Below, piece by piece: positions 8,460 through 18,353 of a DNA stretch of 64,000 nt. This stretch comes from Alloprevotella sp. oral taxon 473 str. F0040 (GTDB lineage Bacteria; Bacteroidota; Bacteroidia; Bacteroidales; Bacteroidaceae), in NCBI RefSeq assembly GCF_000318095.2, contig NZ_KB290710.1, positions 174,326 through 238,325 on the forward strand, given 5' to 3'. Below the pieces are notes generated by a model. The model was given only the letters and a program-made list of their open reading frames with translations. It was not told the origin of the DNA and did no database searches. Position numbers and translations under genes: made by a program. Each line of letters begins with the position of its first letter. The first letter of the stretch is position 1.

Positions 8460-11360
8460 CTATCCTTTTTCCATTTTTCGATATTTACTAGGAGTTACAC
8501 CATAAACCTTTTTGAAGGCATGATAGAAACTTGACACATGCTCAAAGCCTGTTTTTAGTGCAATGTCTTCTATGCTGAGCTCTACTTTGGTTTTGAGTAG
8601 AATACTTGCACGTTGCATTTTGATGCGTAACACGAATGTGGCAGGAGATTCCCCAGTGATAGCCACTATTTTACGGTAGAATTGTCGCTGACTCATGCAG
8701 AGTCTTTCTGCCAAAGTAGCCACTTCCAGTTGGCGTTTATCAAGTAGTGCATAGATGTGATCCACTGTTTTGCTAAGAAATAGACGTTCTGCTTCTGAGG
8801 GCTGTGATTCTTCGGAATGCTCATTGGCTTGAGAATCACAATATTTACAGCGCAAGGACCGGTGTCTATCCAAAAGCTTTTCTACTCTAGTACGCAGCTC
8901 CTCGTTGTTGAAGGGTTTTGTGACATAAGCATCGGCTCCTGCAGCAATGCCCTTGATGCGTTCTTCTTCAGTCACTTTGGCTGTCACCACAATAATGGGG
9001 ATATGATTGATAATTTCATTGGCTCGCACACAGCGACAAAGCTCTAATCCATCCATTTTGGGCATCATCAGGTCTGTGATAATAAGATCGGGCACTAAAT
9101 CTATAGCTTTTTCTAGACCTTCTTCTCCATGAGAGGCGTAAGAAACAGCAAAATGTTCTGTAAATAGTGAGCCTATATAAGCGGCTACATCACGATTGTC
9201 TTCGATGATGAGTAGGCGTGTTTGGGTATCTTCTTCTTCACTGTCGAAGAGAGAGAAGTTTTGTATGGGAATGAGAGGCTCATTAGAGGATATCGTTTCA
9301 TCTGTCTTCTCAACGAGAGTCTTGGCACATTGTAAAGACCTAATGGGAATTATGAGATGGAAAGTAGTACCTTGGTTTATCGTACTCTCTACCGATATAG
9401 TACCACCTACGGCATCAATAATTTGTTTAACCAAGGTTAAACCTACACCTGTACCTATGGGGGCACTGCAGTCTTGCCCTTGAAAGAATGGCTCAAAAAC
9501 GTGCTGGATGTCTTCTGGGGCAATTCCCTGGCCTGTATCAAAAACGTCAATAAATAAATGCTTGTTTTGTTGATGAAGTTTTACTTTAATTTGTCCAAAT
9601 TCTGGAGTGAATTTGAAAGCATTGGCCAAGAGATTATTGAGAACCTTGTTAGCATAATCTGGTACGAAGTTCATTTCTACTGGTCCCTGCGACATAAATT
9701 GTAAATCTATGTTGCGTTGTTTGGCATATTCTCGGTAGGTCTCAACTATCATTAAGATATGTGCCTCTATATTGCCTCTTTTCCAGTTAGGATTGCCTAT
9801 GGAAGACTTAACCTTTGTGATATCGAGTAACTGATTAATGAGTGTAAGTAATCCATTTCCGTGACGTGAGATGATTTGTGCCTTGTTTTGTACTTCACTT
9901 GCTGGATATTGTTGCAAATCTTGCGTTAAACCTAAAATAACAGTGAGGGGAGTGCGGAATTCGTGCGTGATACTCGTGAAGAAATGCTCACGTACGGTCA
10001 ATATATGCTTAAGTTCTAGGAGGCTCTTACGACGGAGACGTTGGATGTAGAGTACTATTCCAAGTAATCCTGTGACAAGAAATAATGCTATCATGGATAA
10101 TCGTTTCCACCATTGTTCACGTTGGAATTCATGTTTGCGTATGTCCTCTATTCTTTGGTGTTGGCGATCAGAAATTACACGTTGTAGGGTCTCAATCTCA
10201 AAAAGATTACGAGCATTGACCATACTGTCTTCTCGCATATCAGCTTGTTTATAGAGCATGAGTGCAAGTTTATGGTTGCCTTCATGTTCGTTGAGCTTCG
10301 CCCTCACCCGATCAATCTTCGATAAGTATTCTTTAGCAGCAATGCGGTGGGCTGTGGCTTGTGCACTATCCAATTGTATGCGCGCGCTATCTGTCATACC
10401 TGCTTCTACATAAGCGTCAGCCAAAGAAAGAGCTGGTTGCATCCAGAGCCATAAATCGCGATCTGTGTGTACTAAATTCATGGATTCTCTAAATTCTTCA
10501 ATGGCTTTGCGATAATTTCCTTGCAAAGCATAGATGCGCCCAAAGTTCATGTGTCCATAAGCCTTGCCTGTATAGCTGTTGGCCAGCTCACTATGATACA
10601 TTGACCCTTTGTAAAATATCCATGCCGAATCAATTAGACCACGATTTTCATAAACACTTCCTAAATTGGCTAGATCTACGTTCATCCCTAGATGGCTATT
10701 CAGACGTTTCTCCACAGCAAGTGCTTTGCGTAACATCTCATCGGCTTTCTGGTAGCTGCCAATTGATAAATACACGTTTCCAGCACCATTATAAGCTATG
10801 GCTTTACATTTCAGCATCTTCTCATTCATATCTTCTTCAGCATACGACTGACAGGTCTCAAGTGCACGAAGATGGTAGTCTAGAGCATCGTAGTATAGGC
10901 CTAGTCTTCTGTAGTTCACACCAATATCATTGAGTGCACTGGTTTTCATTAGCGTGTCATCGAGCATTTCGGCCAAATGTAGTTGCAGTTCATGAGTCTT
11001 TACGGCATCTGCATATTGACTTGCTGTTTGATAACCATGACCTAAAGCAGCTAGTGCAGCCATCTCTCGTTCTAAATCTCCCGAAGTTCGATGTGTATTT
11101 ACAGATTGAATGAGAGAGTCTATATTTTTTGTATGGTTGGTTGTCGTGTCGAGCTGTAGTCTTTGCTCATCAGTATAGGCTGGAGTTGAATTAGGCTTCA
11201 CATTACAGCCTATAATAAGGAGTAAAGAGCTTATTATTATGATGCACCCTAAAGAATATGTACCTAACCACAGTGATTTTTTCGCAGCATTTATACTTGA
11301 AAATATAGCAATGTGGCCACTACAACAAGTAGTTTTTTTATTTTCTATGTGATATGACAT
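8460..11360 (-). CDS. TPR-containing hybrid two-component regulator (histidine kinase - receiver - AraC)
   Basis: One-protein signalling system of 966 residues. The N-terminus has a hydrophobic segment ending LLIIGC (Cys52), so it may be a lipoprotein or a signal anchor. A periplasmic TPR-type helical region occupies about 100-400. A single membrane span lies near 420-440. The HisKA phosphorylation site is His466 (THEFRTPL). HATPase_c boxes are at 575 (NN), 608-615 (DTGQGIAP) and 636-642 (GTGVGLT). The receiver domain carries Asp763 (ITDLMMPKMDG) with Lys815 (TKPF). The AraC-type HTH is about 865-965. Hybrid regulators of polysaccharide loci usually have beta-propeller sensors; a TPR sensor and no SusC/SusD pair nearby point to another signal. 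The target genes are not evident. Confidence 0.92.
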   Translation of the reverse strand: MSYHIENKKTTCCSGHIAIFSSINAAKKSLWLGTYSLGCIIIISSLLLIIGCNVKPNSTPAYTDEQRLQLDTTTNHTKNIDSLIQSVNTHRTSGDLEREMAALAALGHGYQTASQYADAVKTHELQLHLAEMLDDTLMKTSALNDIGVNYRRLGLYYDALDYHLRALETCQSYAEEDMNEKMLKCKAIAYNGAGNVYLSIGSYQKADEMLRKALAVEKRLNSHLGMNVDLANLGSVYENRGLIDSAWIFYKGSMYHSELANSYTGKAYGHMNFGRIYALQGNYRKAIEEFRESMNLVHTDRDLWLWMQPALSLADAYVEAGMTDSARIQLDSAQATAHRIAAKEYLSKIDRVRAKLNEHEGNHKLALMLYKQADMREDSMVNARNLFEIETLQRVISDRQHQRIEDIRKHEFQREQWWKRLSMIALFLVTGLLGIVLYIQRLRRKSLLELKHILTVREHFFTSITHEFRTPLTVILGLTQDLQQYPASEVQNKAQIISRHGNGLLTLINQLLDITKVKSSIGNPNWKRGNIEAHILMIVETYREYAKQRNIDLQFMSQGPVEMNFVPDYANKVLNNLLANAFKFTPEFGQIKVKLHQQNKHLFIDVFDTGQGIAPEDIQHVFEPFFQGQDCSAPIGTGVGLTLVKQIIDAVGGTISVESTINQGTTFHLIIPIRSLQCAKTLVEKTDETISSNEPLIPIQNFSLFDSEEEDTQTRLLIIEDNRDVAAYIGSLFTEHFAVSYASHGEEGLEKAIDLVPDLIITDLMMPKMDGLELCRCVRANEIINHIPIIVVTAKVTEEERIKGIAAGADAYVTKPFNNEELRTRVEKLLDRHRSLRCKYCDSQANEHSEESQPSEAERLFLSKTVDHIYALLDKRQLEVATLAERLCMSQRQFYRKIVAITGESPATFVLRIKMQRASILLKTKVELSIEDIALKTGFEHVSSFYHAFKKVYGVTPSKYRKMEKG

Positions 11361-11409
11361 AGTAGACGTGTGCTAGGTCTGGGAAAAACAAATGATGATA
11401 AGATTACCC

Positions 11410-11438
11410 AAAAATACGATGTTTCATCGAAACAACAA
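11410..11438 (-). promoter_or_regulatory. Bacteroidetes-type promoter for the hybrid regulator gene
   Basis: On the minus strand TATTTTTG (11417-11410) fits the TAnnTTTG -7 box, with TTG at 11438-11436 and an 18-base spacer. Transcription would start about 45 bases before the regulator start codon. Confidence 0.55.
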
Positions 11439-11980
11439 TTTTTTTTTGTTTTTTTGTTACAGATAAAACTGATATTACGCATGTATTCCTAAATGATTTT
11501 TTCATATAAACTCTCCTTTTTATTATATATGAAATATCTAAAGAGTCTCGAAAAAATCAAAGACTTTTTTGGGAGAATAATTGAGAATCGTGGTTTTTCT
11601 CTTCTCTTTTTAGTACGTCTTTCTTTTGAAAAGCTATTTTCTTTGTATACAAACATTGTTCTTGAAGAAGTGTAAAGTTGTTTTTGTTTTTGTGTTGATT
11701 AATAGTGCTTTGTGATTGTTGTTATGTCCATTTATCACATTTTTTCTTCTGTGAAAGGTCTGGGAATCGTAGTTTTTTGTCCAGAAATCACAACGAATAT
11801 TGCGTCCAATCCATGTAGTTTTGCATCGTAATATTAAAATGCCAGCATAGAGTCGCATTTGTAAACTCTAAGCTCAATATTTTGTAAACCTCAAAAATAT
11901 ATAAAGCCAAACAACCTTAACGCCCGAGCCTCCTTTAGGCGTTGCCCAATAGAGTTTCAACAGGGAGGCAATATAATACA
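11439..11980. other. AT-rich intergenic region upstream of the OmpA-like gene
   Basis: More than 500 bases with no convincing gene. The DNA is AT-rich with frequent T-tracts. TAGTTTTG at 11816-11823 matches a -7 box on the plus strand but has no well-spaced -33 element. Nearer the gene, AACGCC ... GGCGTT (about 11919-11943) can form a small hairpin in the leader. Confidence 0.5.
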
Positions 11981-13309
11981 ATGAACGGAAAACGAACAAT
12001 ACCGCTTCTTCCGCCCAATAAAGGCAGGAAAGCAAAAGTCGGTCTTACCATCCTGTTCGCCACCGCCGCCATGGCTTCCATGCAAGCACAAAATGTAGAC
12101 TTAGGTTGGCTACAGGAACCCCAAGATCTCAATAGCGAGCTCCGCACTCACACTTGGAGTGTCTATGCTCAAGGAGGAGTTTCATGGGCGTCTGGAGTGT
12201 GGTATCGAAATCTCGATGCAAAACGGAGCTATCAAATCTCACCCGCTGTAGGTGTTGGCGTAGACTTCACCATTAAACCTTGGGTAAGAGTTGGGGCTGA
12301 CTATCTATTATCCCGCTATCGTAGAGAGCAGCGTCCATCGCAGATTAATCCTCACGAAATGCCTGTCAAGGTCTATGGCAATTATCTGATGAATGTGCAT
12401 AGTGCCAAGCTTAGTGCTGGATTCAATGCTATGGAGTTCTGGCCCAACCGCAAGGCTCAATGGCTGAACATCTGGGCTGGTACTGGAGTAGGATACTCCA
12501 TCGGTCGAGGCAATGAATATGCTTTCACCTTCAACAATACCTTTACGAAAGGTGGTGAGACGAAACCCTTAACTGGTTTAGCTCAAATTGATAATAGCTC
12601 ATCAGTAGTCATCACTGGCAATGTGCGAACAACCAATCGTCATGAAAACTTTAAGAGTTTGTACATACCAGCTGTTCTTCAGGTTGAAGCCGATGTGAGC
12701 CGTCGTTTCACACTTGGCTTAAAAGGAGAAGTAGACTTTATGCTCCAGCGCAACAATATTGCACCTAAACATTTGTACTATGGCTTAGCCACTGTGCGTT
12801 ACAACTTTGTGACGAGTGGCGCTCAAGTATGTCGTACCTACTATCGTGGAGAAATTGTCAAACTACTCGAACGTATCAACATACTTCAAGAAGACCTAGC
12901 TGTAGCACAAGCTGAAGCTGCACGTGAGGCTGCTCTTCGTCAGCAAGTAGAACAAGAGAAAGCTGCTCTTGAAATCCGACTCGCAGACTGCGAGAAAGGA
13001 CAGATGGTTTCTCATTTCGTTCAGTTTGAGAACAACAGCAGTGAACTTTCAGTTGTTGAGCTAGCTAAGTTGCGACAGTTTGCCCAAATGGCTCGAGGCA
13101 AGAAGCTTTCACTTTTAGGTGAAGCTAGCACTCTAGGCACTTCTGGTCGTAACCAAACACTCTCCGAACATCGATTAGCTCGTGTGGTAATGGTGCTTAT
13201 TCAAGAAGGTTTTTCTCTCGAAGACCTCCAACCACAAAATGCTATTGGTGACAAGAATGGTAAGCCTGATGCAACAGGTCGCAGAGTTACGATCCAATCA
13301 CACCGATAA
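11981..13309 (+). CDS. OmpA-family outer membrane protein
   Basis: A 442-residue protein when started at the ATG at 11981; an upstream ATG at 11942 would add 13 residues ahead of a basic signal sequence and is less likely, because GGAGG lies between the two. A signal peptide ends near AMASMQAQ. The middle region has alternating aromatic strands (WSVYAQGG, YLLSRYRR, VRYNFVTSGA) typical of a small beta-barrel. A short coiled coil (EAAREAALRQQVEQEK) leads to a C-terminal OmpA-like peptidoglycan-binding domain from about residue 345 (FENNSSEL ... RNQTLSEHRLARVV). The coiled-coil lipoprotein gene follows 185 bases downstream and is probably co-transcribed. Role: envelope-cell wall link. Confidence 0.85.
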   Translation: MNGKRTIPLLPPNKGRKAKVGLTILFATAAMASMQAQNVDLGWLQEPQDLNSELRTHTWSVYAQGGVSWASGVWYRNLDAKRSYQISPAVGVGVDFTIKPWVRVGADYLLSRYRREQRPSQINPHEMPVKVYGNYLMNVHSAKLSAGFNAMEFWPNRKAQWLNIWAGTGVGYSIGRGNEYAFTFNNTFTKGGETKPLTGLAQIDNSSSVVITGNVRTTNRHENFKSLYIPAVLQVEADVSRRFTLGLKGEVDFMLQRNNIAPKHLYYGLATVRYNFVTSGAQVCRTYYRGEIVKLLERINILQEDLAVAQAEAAREAALRQQVEQEKAALEIRLADCEKGQMVSHFVQFENNSSELSVVELAKLRQFAQMARGKKLSLLGEASTLGTSGRNQTLSEHRLARVVMVLIQEGFSLEDLQPQNAIGDKNGKPDATGRRVTIQSHR

Positions 13310-13494
13310 TTTCCAGCTCTTTCTAGAGTTTGAACCTCTAACTGGGAAATCCCAACCAACCCTTATCTGAATCACACATCCGCAGCATACAGCACTTCAT
13401 TGCATAATATCTAGCTGTATTTCTGCACCTGCTTTTACCCAAAGTACACACATAAATTAGTCTCAATACGTCACACATACAAACACTCAGTAAC

Positions 13495-15294
13495 ATGAAA
13501 CGTATTCAACCTATCCTGTTCGCCAGCGCAGTATTGTTGGCAACACCTAGCCTTTTCACTGCATGCCAAGAAGACGCTCCTGAAATCAATTACACCATGA
13601 ACGTGAGTGTAATCAATGATTTCACGAAAGTGGTCGAAGCGATCAATAATGGTTCGCTCAAGAATGAAGAAGCCATCAAGAAGCTTACGGAAGCTATTGA
13701 TAATATGGCAGTGAAACAATCAGAGAAACTTCAAAGCATTAAGGACGTACTCGTATCTGCTAATGCAACTCTTGAGACTAAGCTCTCGGCCATTGAATCT
13801 ACCATGCAGGCACAGACTCTTTCTCTCGAAAATAAGTTTGAGTTGCTCCGTGTTGCAGTACAAAACCACACATTGAAGGCAGAAGAAGTGGGAACCAAGT
13901 TAGCCACTGCCATCGATCATCTCAGTGGTGATGTAAGTGCCAAGCTGGCAAGTATTAGAGAAGCGATTGATAAGTCTACTACATCAATGGCTGCGAAGCT
14001 TGCACTTCTCGAAGCTGCTATGAAGGCTCATACACTTACTTTTGAGAAAAAGTATGATCTTGCGCTTGATCTCATGGCCAAGCATACCCTTAAGCTCGAT
14101 GAGATTGGGGCTAAACTGGCGAGAGCTATCGATAACATGAATGGAGATTTAAGTACGAAACTCGACTTCATCAAGCAAGCAATCAACGACCAATCCAAAA
14201 GTATCAATGAAAAGCTAGCACTTCTCGAAGCTGCTATGAATGCTCAGACGCTCACACTTGAATCAAAGCTCTCTCTTCTCAATACAGCTATAGCTAACCA
14301 TACCTTGAAGCTTGAAGAAATGGGCAAAAAGCTGGCTACGGCTATTGACAATTTGAGAGGTGATGTTGCAACTAAGCTTGGACAAATTAACGCAGTCTTA
14401 GGCGATACTCATAAGACCCTGGAAGAAAAGCTAGCACTTCTCGAAGCTGCTATGAATGCTCAGACGCTCACACTCTCTGGTCAATTGGCAACTATTAAGA
14501 AGGCTATGGATGAGCAGGTCATAGAGCAACGCAAGATGGCAGAACTCATTGCTAAGGCTATTGATAACATGAAGGAAAGCAACGAAAAGAAGCTTGAAGC
14601 TATCAATAAGACTCTTGAGGATACTAACACAACTCTTAAAGATAAGCTTAATCTAATCCAAGGAGTAGTTGCGTCCCAAACGTTGTCTCTAGAGAAAAAG
14701 TTTGATATCCTTAACAAGGCTCAGCAAGATAACCTTGTTAAACAAGAGGAGGTGGCTAAGAAGATAGCTGAGTCCATTGATCAGATGAAGAAAAGTGATG
14801 CTGAGAAGATGGCTGAGATTACCCAGGCCATCAAAGACATCACGAAAACAGGTGGCGTAATTGATTTGGTCAAAGGAGCTATTGAAGCTCAAACAAATAT
14901 ATTGAAGACAAAGCTTGAGGCTATTCGAGTAGGTCTTGACAAAATGCCTAACTACACTACTCAACTCAATCTTATTCAAGAGGCTATTAAGTCTATGCCT
15001 AATATTGTGGGTAAGTTGGAAGCTCTGAATACTTCTCTTGGTGCTTTGAAGAACTTTGATCAAAAGTTCGATGCAGCAGTGAAAGCACTCCATGCCATCA
15101 AGAATCAAGTGAAGGGTAGTAATGCAAAACAAGCTGAGATTGCCGCCAAGATTGCCGAAACCACCAAGGCTATCGAAGCTCTCACTGCACAAGTGAAAGA
15201 GGACAATGGCAAAGCACAAACTGCCTACGCAGCACTTAAAGATAAGCTTGCCGACCTCCAAACTCAATTGGCTGTTATTGCAGGTAAGCTATAG
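13495..15294 (+). CDS. Lipoprotein made of five 72-residue coiled-coil repeats
   Basis: A 599-residue protein with a lipobox LFTAC (Cys24). Residues 96-455 are five tandem repeats of 72 residues, each starting KLALLEAAM-like, then HTLKLEE and KLATAIDNM, with heptad spacing of Leu/Ile/Ala and no Pro except near the end. A half repeat precedes them and a divergent helical tail (KLADLQTQLAVIAGKL) closes the protein. No family is recognised. The likely structure is a long helical stalk or bundle anchored to the outer membrane. The upstream neighbour is an OmpA-like barrel, so an envelope-spanning or surface-spacer role is plausible but inferred. Repeats two to four share long stretches of identical DNA, so copy number may vary between strains. 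Confidence 0.85.
   Translation: MKRIQPILFASAVLLATPSLFTACQEDAPEINYTMNVSVINDFTKVVEAINNGSLKNEEAIKKLTEAIDNMAVKQSEKLQSIKDVLVSANATLETKLSAIESTMQAQTLSLENKFELLRVAVQNHTLKAEEVGTKLATAIDHLSGDVSAKLASIREAIDKSTTSMAAKLALLEAAMKAHTLTFEKKYDLALDLMAKHTLKLDEIGAKLARAIDNMNGDLSTKLDFIKQAINDQSKSINEKLALLEAAMNAQTLTLESKLSLLNTAIANHTLKLEEMGKKLATAIDNLRGDVATKLGQINAVLGDTHKTLEEKLALLEAAMNAQTLTLSGQLATIKKAMDEQVIEQRKMAELIAKAIDNMKESNEKKLEAINKTLEDTNTTLKDKLNLIQGVVASQTLSLEKKFDILNKAQQDNLVKQEEVAKKIAESIDQMKKSDAEKMAEITQAIKDITKTGGVIDLVKGAIEAQTNILKTKLEAIRVGLDKMPNYTTQLNLIQEAIKSMPNIVGKLEALNTSLGALKNFDQKFDAAVKALHAIKNQVKGSNAKQAEIAAKIAETTKAIEALTAQVKEDNGKAQTAYAALKDKLADLQTQLAVIAGKL
13780..14859 (+). repeat. Five tandem 216-bp coding repeats
   Basis: The period is exactly 216 bases (72 codons). 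A stretch of about 50 bases around CTAGCACTTCTCGAAGCTGC is identical at 14215 and 14431. The first and last copies are more diverged, indicating expansion from the middle of the array. Confidence 0.85.
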
Positions 15295-15396
15295 ACCTCA
15301 TATAGGTCTATAGCATAGAGCTAAAGTGCCTAGCACTATTAGAACGTGACTGAACAAGTCACCAGGAAAGATTCCTTTTTGTTTCTTGCTATTTTA

Positions 15397-15433
15397 GAAG
15401 GTGCTCTCCGGGAGGAGGGCACCTTCTTTTTTT
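15397..15433 (+). terminator. Intrinsic terminator after the repeat lipoprotein gene
   Basis: GAAGGTGC and CTCC pair with GGAG and GCACCTTC around GGGA, followed by eight T. It lies about 100 bases after the lipoprotein stop and ends the OmpA-lipoprotein unit. Confidence 0.85.
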
Positions 15434-15620
15434 GGGGGGATGAAAAGATTGCAATGCTCAGAGGCACGCTTGGGTGTTTTAGGGGTAGAGGCGAAACAGT
15501 ATTGAAAGAGCTAGTCTTAAAGTTCTATCCTTAGTAGGGCTCATCAGTAATATGAACTATGGACTCGGAAGAAGTGGCGCACGGAAAAGAAGAAAATAAC
15601 TGTGTATCACTAAAGAATAA

Positions 15621-15658
15621 GATAGGCTCTCCTACCCCAAAGGGCAGGAGAGCCTATC
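15621..15658 (-). terminator. Hairpin downstream of the metalloprotease gene
   Basis: GATAGGCTCTCCT and AGGAGAGCCTATC form a 13-bp perfect stem with further pairing of CCC/GGG inside, about 33 bases beyond the stop of the minus-strand metalloprotease gene. The U-tract is weak. Confidence 0.65.
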
Positions 15659-15690
15659 ATTATGGCATTGTTCCAAAGAAGGTGTTGTGT

Positions 15691-18078
15691 CTATTTGCCT
15701 TCCATAGCTAGACGAATCTGACGAGAGAGGTCGGCATAGTGAGCACGCGTGGCAGCATCTTGTGGATGGGCTGCAGACAAACGTGACTGGATGCGAGTGA
15801 GCAAGCTCGTCATGTATGGGCGTCCATCACTATCTGCGGTGGCTTTCCAGCCTTTGATGAGACGAGTTACAGCTTGTTGTTGGACAAATCTGCGCCATGA
15901 CCCCACACGATAGGGGGTAGTAGCTTCGCGGAAGAAGAGGCGGAGTAAATCATCCACATAGGCAGTGGGTGGATAGGCTTGAGCAGTGGGAGCACCAGTG
16001 GCGTTGACCGCGATGTTGTTGAACGTGTGTGGATCCACCAAACGGCTTACGGCCATCTCCGCTAGCGGACGAATGAGCTCTTGAGGCTTGGCGCTGAGAC
16101 GAGAAATGTAGGGTTCGCTAATCATCCATGTGGGACATTGCAGCACATTCTTGTCGAGCCAAGTGAGGGCGCGTTGTTGACGTTCACGTGTCATGGTGGT
16201 GAACATCGCACCACTTTGCTCTACGCTCTTGTGTTCGCGGTGCACACCACCTACTTGTGCCAGCACATGGCCGATGTAGCGGCGGTATTGTCCGAACACA
16301 GCCTTGTAGCCTTCAGCCAGGTTATCACCGAGATTGCCTTCTTCATGCACCCATTCGGGGAGACCCTTCACCACGCGACGGAGATTTTTCAAACCATAGT
16401 CCGAAGCCTTCATCACATCGTCACTCAAATCCTCGGTGAGGGCAAGTGGATCGTTGTCGTGGCCCTCACCACCAAACCACAAGCGACGATTGCCTGTAAT
16501 GGTCTTTACGGTGAGGTTGTTAAGCGTTTTACGTTCTTCTAGCTCTGACTTAGCGTTAGGATAGTAAGAATAGCCCCACTGGATGGCCCATTTGTCATAG
16601 TCGTTGATGCGTGGGAAGATGCCAGCATAGCCAATGTTGTCTTCTGGTTGAGCCACATAGTTGAAGCGAGCATAGTCCATGATAGAAGATGTGTGGCCGT
16701 GCTTCTCCACCCAAGCCTTGTCGCGGAGCTTCTCCACAGGCGTAGCAGCACTAGCTCCCATGTTGTGGCGCAAACCCAGGGTGTGTCCCACCTCGTGAGA
16801 GGAGACAAAGCGGATGAGTTCACCCATGAGTTCTTCATCAAACTCCTGCTTTCTAGCGCGTGGGTCGATGGCACCAGCTTGCACCATGTACCAATCGTGG
16901 AGCAGCTTCATCACATTGTGATACCATCCGATGTGACTCTCGATGATTTCTCCCGTGCGTGGGTCGTGCACATTGGGACCATAGGCGTTAGGTATGGGTG
17001 AAGCAAGATAGCGAATCACCGAATAGCGCGCATCTTCGAGGCTCATATCGGGACGATCCGTAGGCCATTCTTTCGCAAGGATAGCGTTTTTGAATCCCGC
17101 TTGCTCAAAGGCCTTCTGCCAATCTTCCACACCGAGTTTGAGGTACTTCACCCACTGTTTGGGTGTAGCTGGGTCGATGTAGTAGACAATAGGCTTCTTG
17201 GGTTCTACCAATTCCCCACGTTTCATCTTTTCTATGTCCTCCTCCTTGGGTTCAAGTCGCCAGCGAGCTACGATAGAACGGCGTTTCACCTGTTGTTGTT
17301 GGTCATCAAATTCCACAAATGAGTTAGTGAAATAGCCAACACGAGGGTCGAAGGTGCGGCTACGCATGGGATTTTCGGGCAACAACACAAAAGAAGTGTT
17401 GAGACGGAAGGTGATGAGTCCAGTATGTGCCGCAGAGGGGATCTTGCTAGGCTTAGCAGTGAAGGTCTTTACGGTGATAATTTCAGTGTTGATAGGGAAG
17501 GTCTTCACCGTGTCTACGTAAGAAAGGTCTCCTCTCAAGGCATTCACTTCAAAAGTGCCCTTGCTGCGTGTGTTCAGGCCCGTCACAGGATTGTCACCTT
17601 TGAGGAAGTCGGTGGCTTTGATGCGATAACTTTTAGCCTTAGTCACAGAGTCGGTCAGTGTTTCTTCGATTTTGAAGGCTGCCACGATGGGATTTTCTGC
17701 ACTCGCTTCCACTGATTTCCAGATGCGCTGAGTGCTATCGGAGTGAGCCGCAAACATTTCGCTGCGGAGCAACAGCTGGTTGTTGTGGCGTTCCCAAGTC
17801 ACCATCTTGCTGTTGGCCATTTCTCCACCATACATTTGTGCACCAGCAGGTGTGCTCACGAAGCGTGTGGTCACCAACATGGGACGTTTCAGCAGACTAT
17901 CGGAGACAACGAAAAACCAATCGTCTTTTTCACGTTGAAAACTAAGCAATCCTTTGCGAATCGGAGCTTTTTTCTCCACCTTAGCAGGAGGAGGTGTTTC
18001 CTTTTTCTTCTTGCGCGCTTGTGCAGGTGTGGCGCAGAGGGTCAGTGCCAGCGGCAGGACATAGAGTAATTTGGTCAT
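15691..18078 (-). CDS. Zinc-dependent metalloprotease of the DUF5117/DUF5118 family
   Basis: A 795-residue exported protease. The signal peptide ends near ATPAQA and is followed by a lysine run. Residues about 30-110 match the DUF5118 region and 110-300 the DUF5117 region. The catalytic site is the extended zinc motif HEVGHTLGLRH at residues 428-438, with ligands His428, His432 and His438 and general base Glu429; a Met-turn-like SIMDYARF follows about 30 residues later, as in metzincins. No type IX-like C-terminal tail is present, so it probably stays in the periplasm or at the outer membrane. The substrate is unknown; these proteins are widespread in Bacteroidetes. Confidence 0.9.
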   Translation of the reverse strand: MTKLLYVLPLALTLCATPAQARKKKKETPPPAKVEKKAPIRKGLLSFQREKDDWFFVVSDSLLKRPMLVTTRFVSTPAGAQMYGGEMANSKMVTWERHNNQLLLRSEMFAAHSDSTQRIWKSVEASAENPIVAAFKIEETLTDSVTKAKSYRIKATDFLKGDNPVTGLNTRSKGTFEVNALRGDLSYVDTVKTFPINTEIITVKTFTAKPSKIPSAAHTGLITFRLNTSFVLLPENPMRSRTFDPRVGYFTNSFVEFDDQQQQVKRRSIVARWRLEPKEEDIEKMKRGELVEPKKPIVYYIDPATPKQWVKYLKLGVEDWQKAFEQAGFKNAILAKEWPTDRPDMSLEDARYSVIRYLASPIPNAYGPNVHDPRTGEIIESHIGWYHNVMKLLHDWYMVQAGAIDPRARKQEFDEELMGELIRFVSSHEVGHTLGLRHNMGASAATPVEKLRDKAWVEKHGHTSSIMDYARFNYVAQPEDNIGYAGIFPRINDYDKWAIQWGYSYYPNAKSELEERKTLNNLTVKTITGNRRLWFGGEGHDNDPLALTEDLSDDVMKASDYGLKNLRRVVKGLPEWVHEEGNLGDNLAEGYKAVFGQYRRYIGHVLAQVGGVHREHKSVEQSGAMFTTMTRERQQRALTWLDKNVLQCPTWMISEPYISRLSAKPQELIRPLAEMAVSRLVDPHTFNNIAVNATGAPTAQAYPPTAYVDDLLRLFFREATTPYRVGSWRRFVQQQAVTRLIKGWKATADSDGRPYMTSLLTRIQSRLSAAHPQDAATRAHYADLSRQIRLAMEGK

Positions 18079-18316
18079 TAGAGGTTAGGGATAGTCCCAT
18101 TTTTTGCTCAATCTCGACTTCTTTTGCATCAAGATTGTGCGGAGTTAGACATATAAGTTGGGTGGTGACAGCATTGCTGTAGGGCACGATGTTCACCCTA
18201 TTGGTATAAACGCACGGAATCGCATAGCCTACTAGTGAGCAGACTGTGCGAGTTCGCGTGTGATGAGTATTAAGAATTTAGCAGGCAAGTTCTTAGAAGT
18301 TGCCTAACTTTTCAGC

Positions 18317-18340
18317 ATACGCCTCAAGATAGTGGCGTAT
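18317..18340 (-). terminator. Small hairpin downstream of the 206-residue secreted protein gene
   Basis: ATACGCC and GGCGTAT form a 7-bp stem with a 10-base loop, 14 bases beyond the stop of the minus-strand gene. The T-rich run is on the plus side (CCTTTTT), so direction is uncertain. Confidence 0.4.
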
Positions 18341-18353
18341 CCTTTTTACATAA

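Noticed and set aside
8374..8469. Short plus-strand frame starting MYMKKMRSS
   Set aside because: About 31 codons, antisense to the end of the regulator transcript, no supporting signal.
11493..11675. 60-codon open frame in the AT-rich spacer before the OmpA-like gene
   Set aside because: No ribosome-binding or promoter signal, Phe/Leu/Lys-rich composition typical of random AT-rich DNA.
13780..14859. CRISPR-like regular repeats
   Set aside because: The 216-bp period lies wholly in a coding frame with conserved protein repeats; there are no short repeats with unique spacers.
15346..15534. 62-codon open frame after the repeat lipoprotein gene
   Set aside because: It runs through a strong intrinsic terminator and has no family-like sequence.
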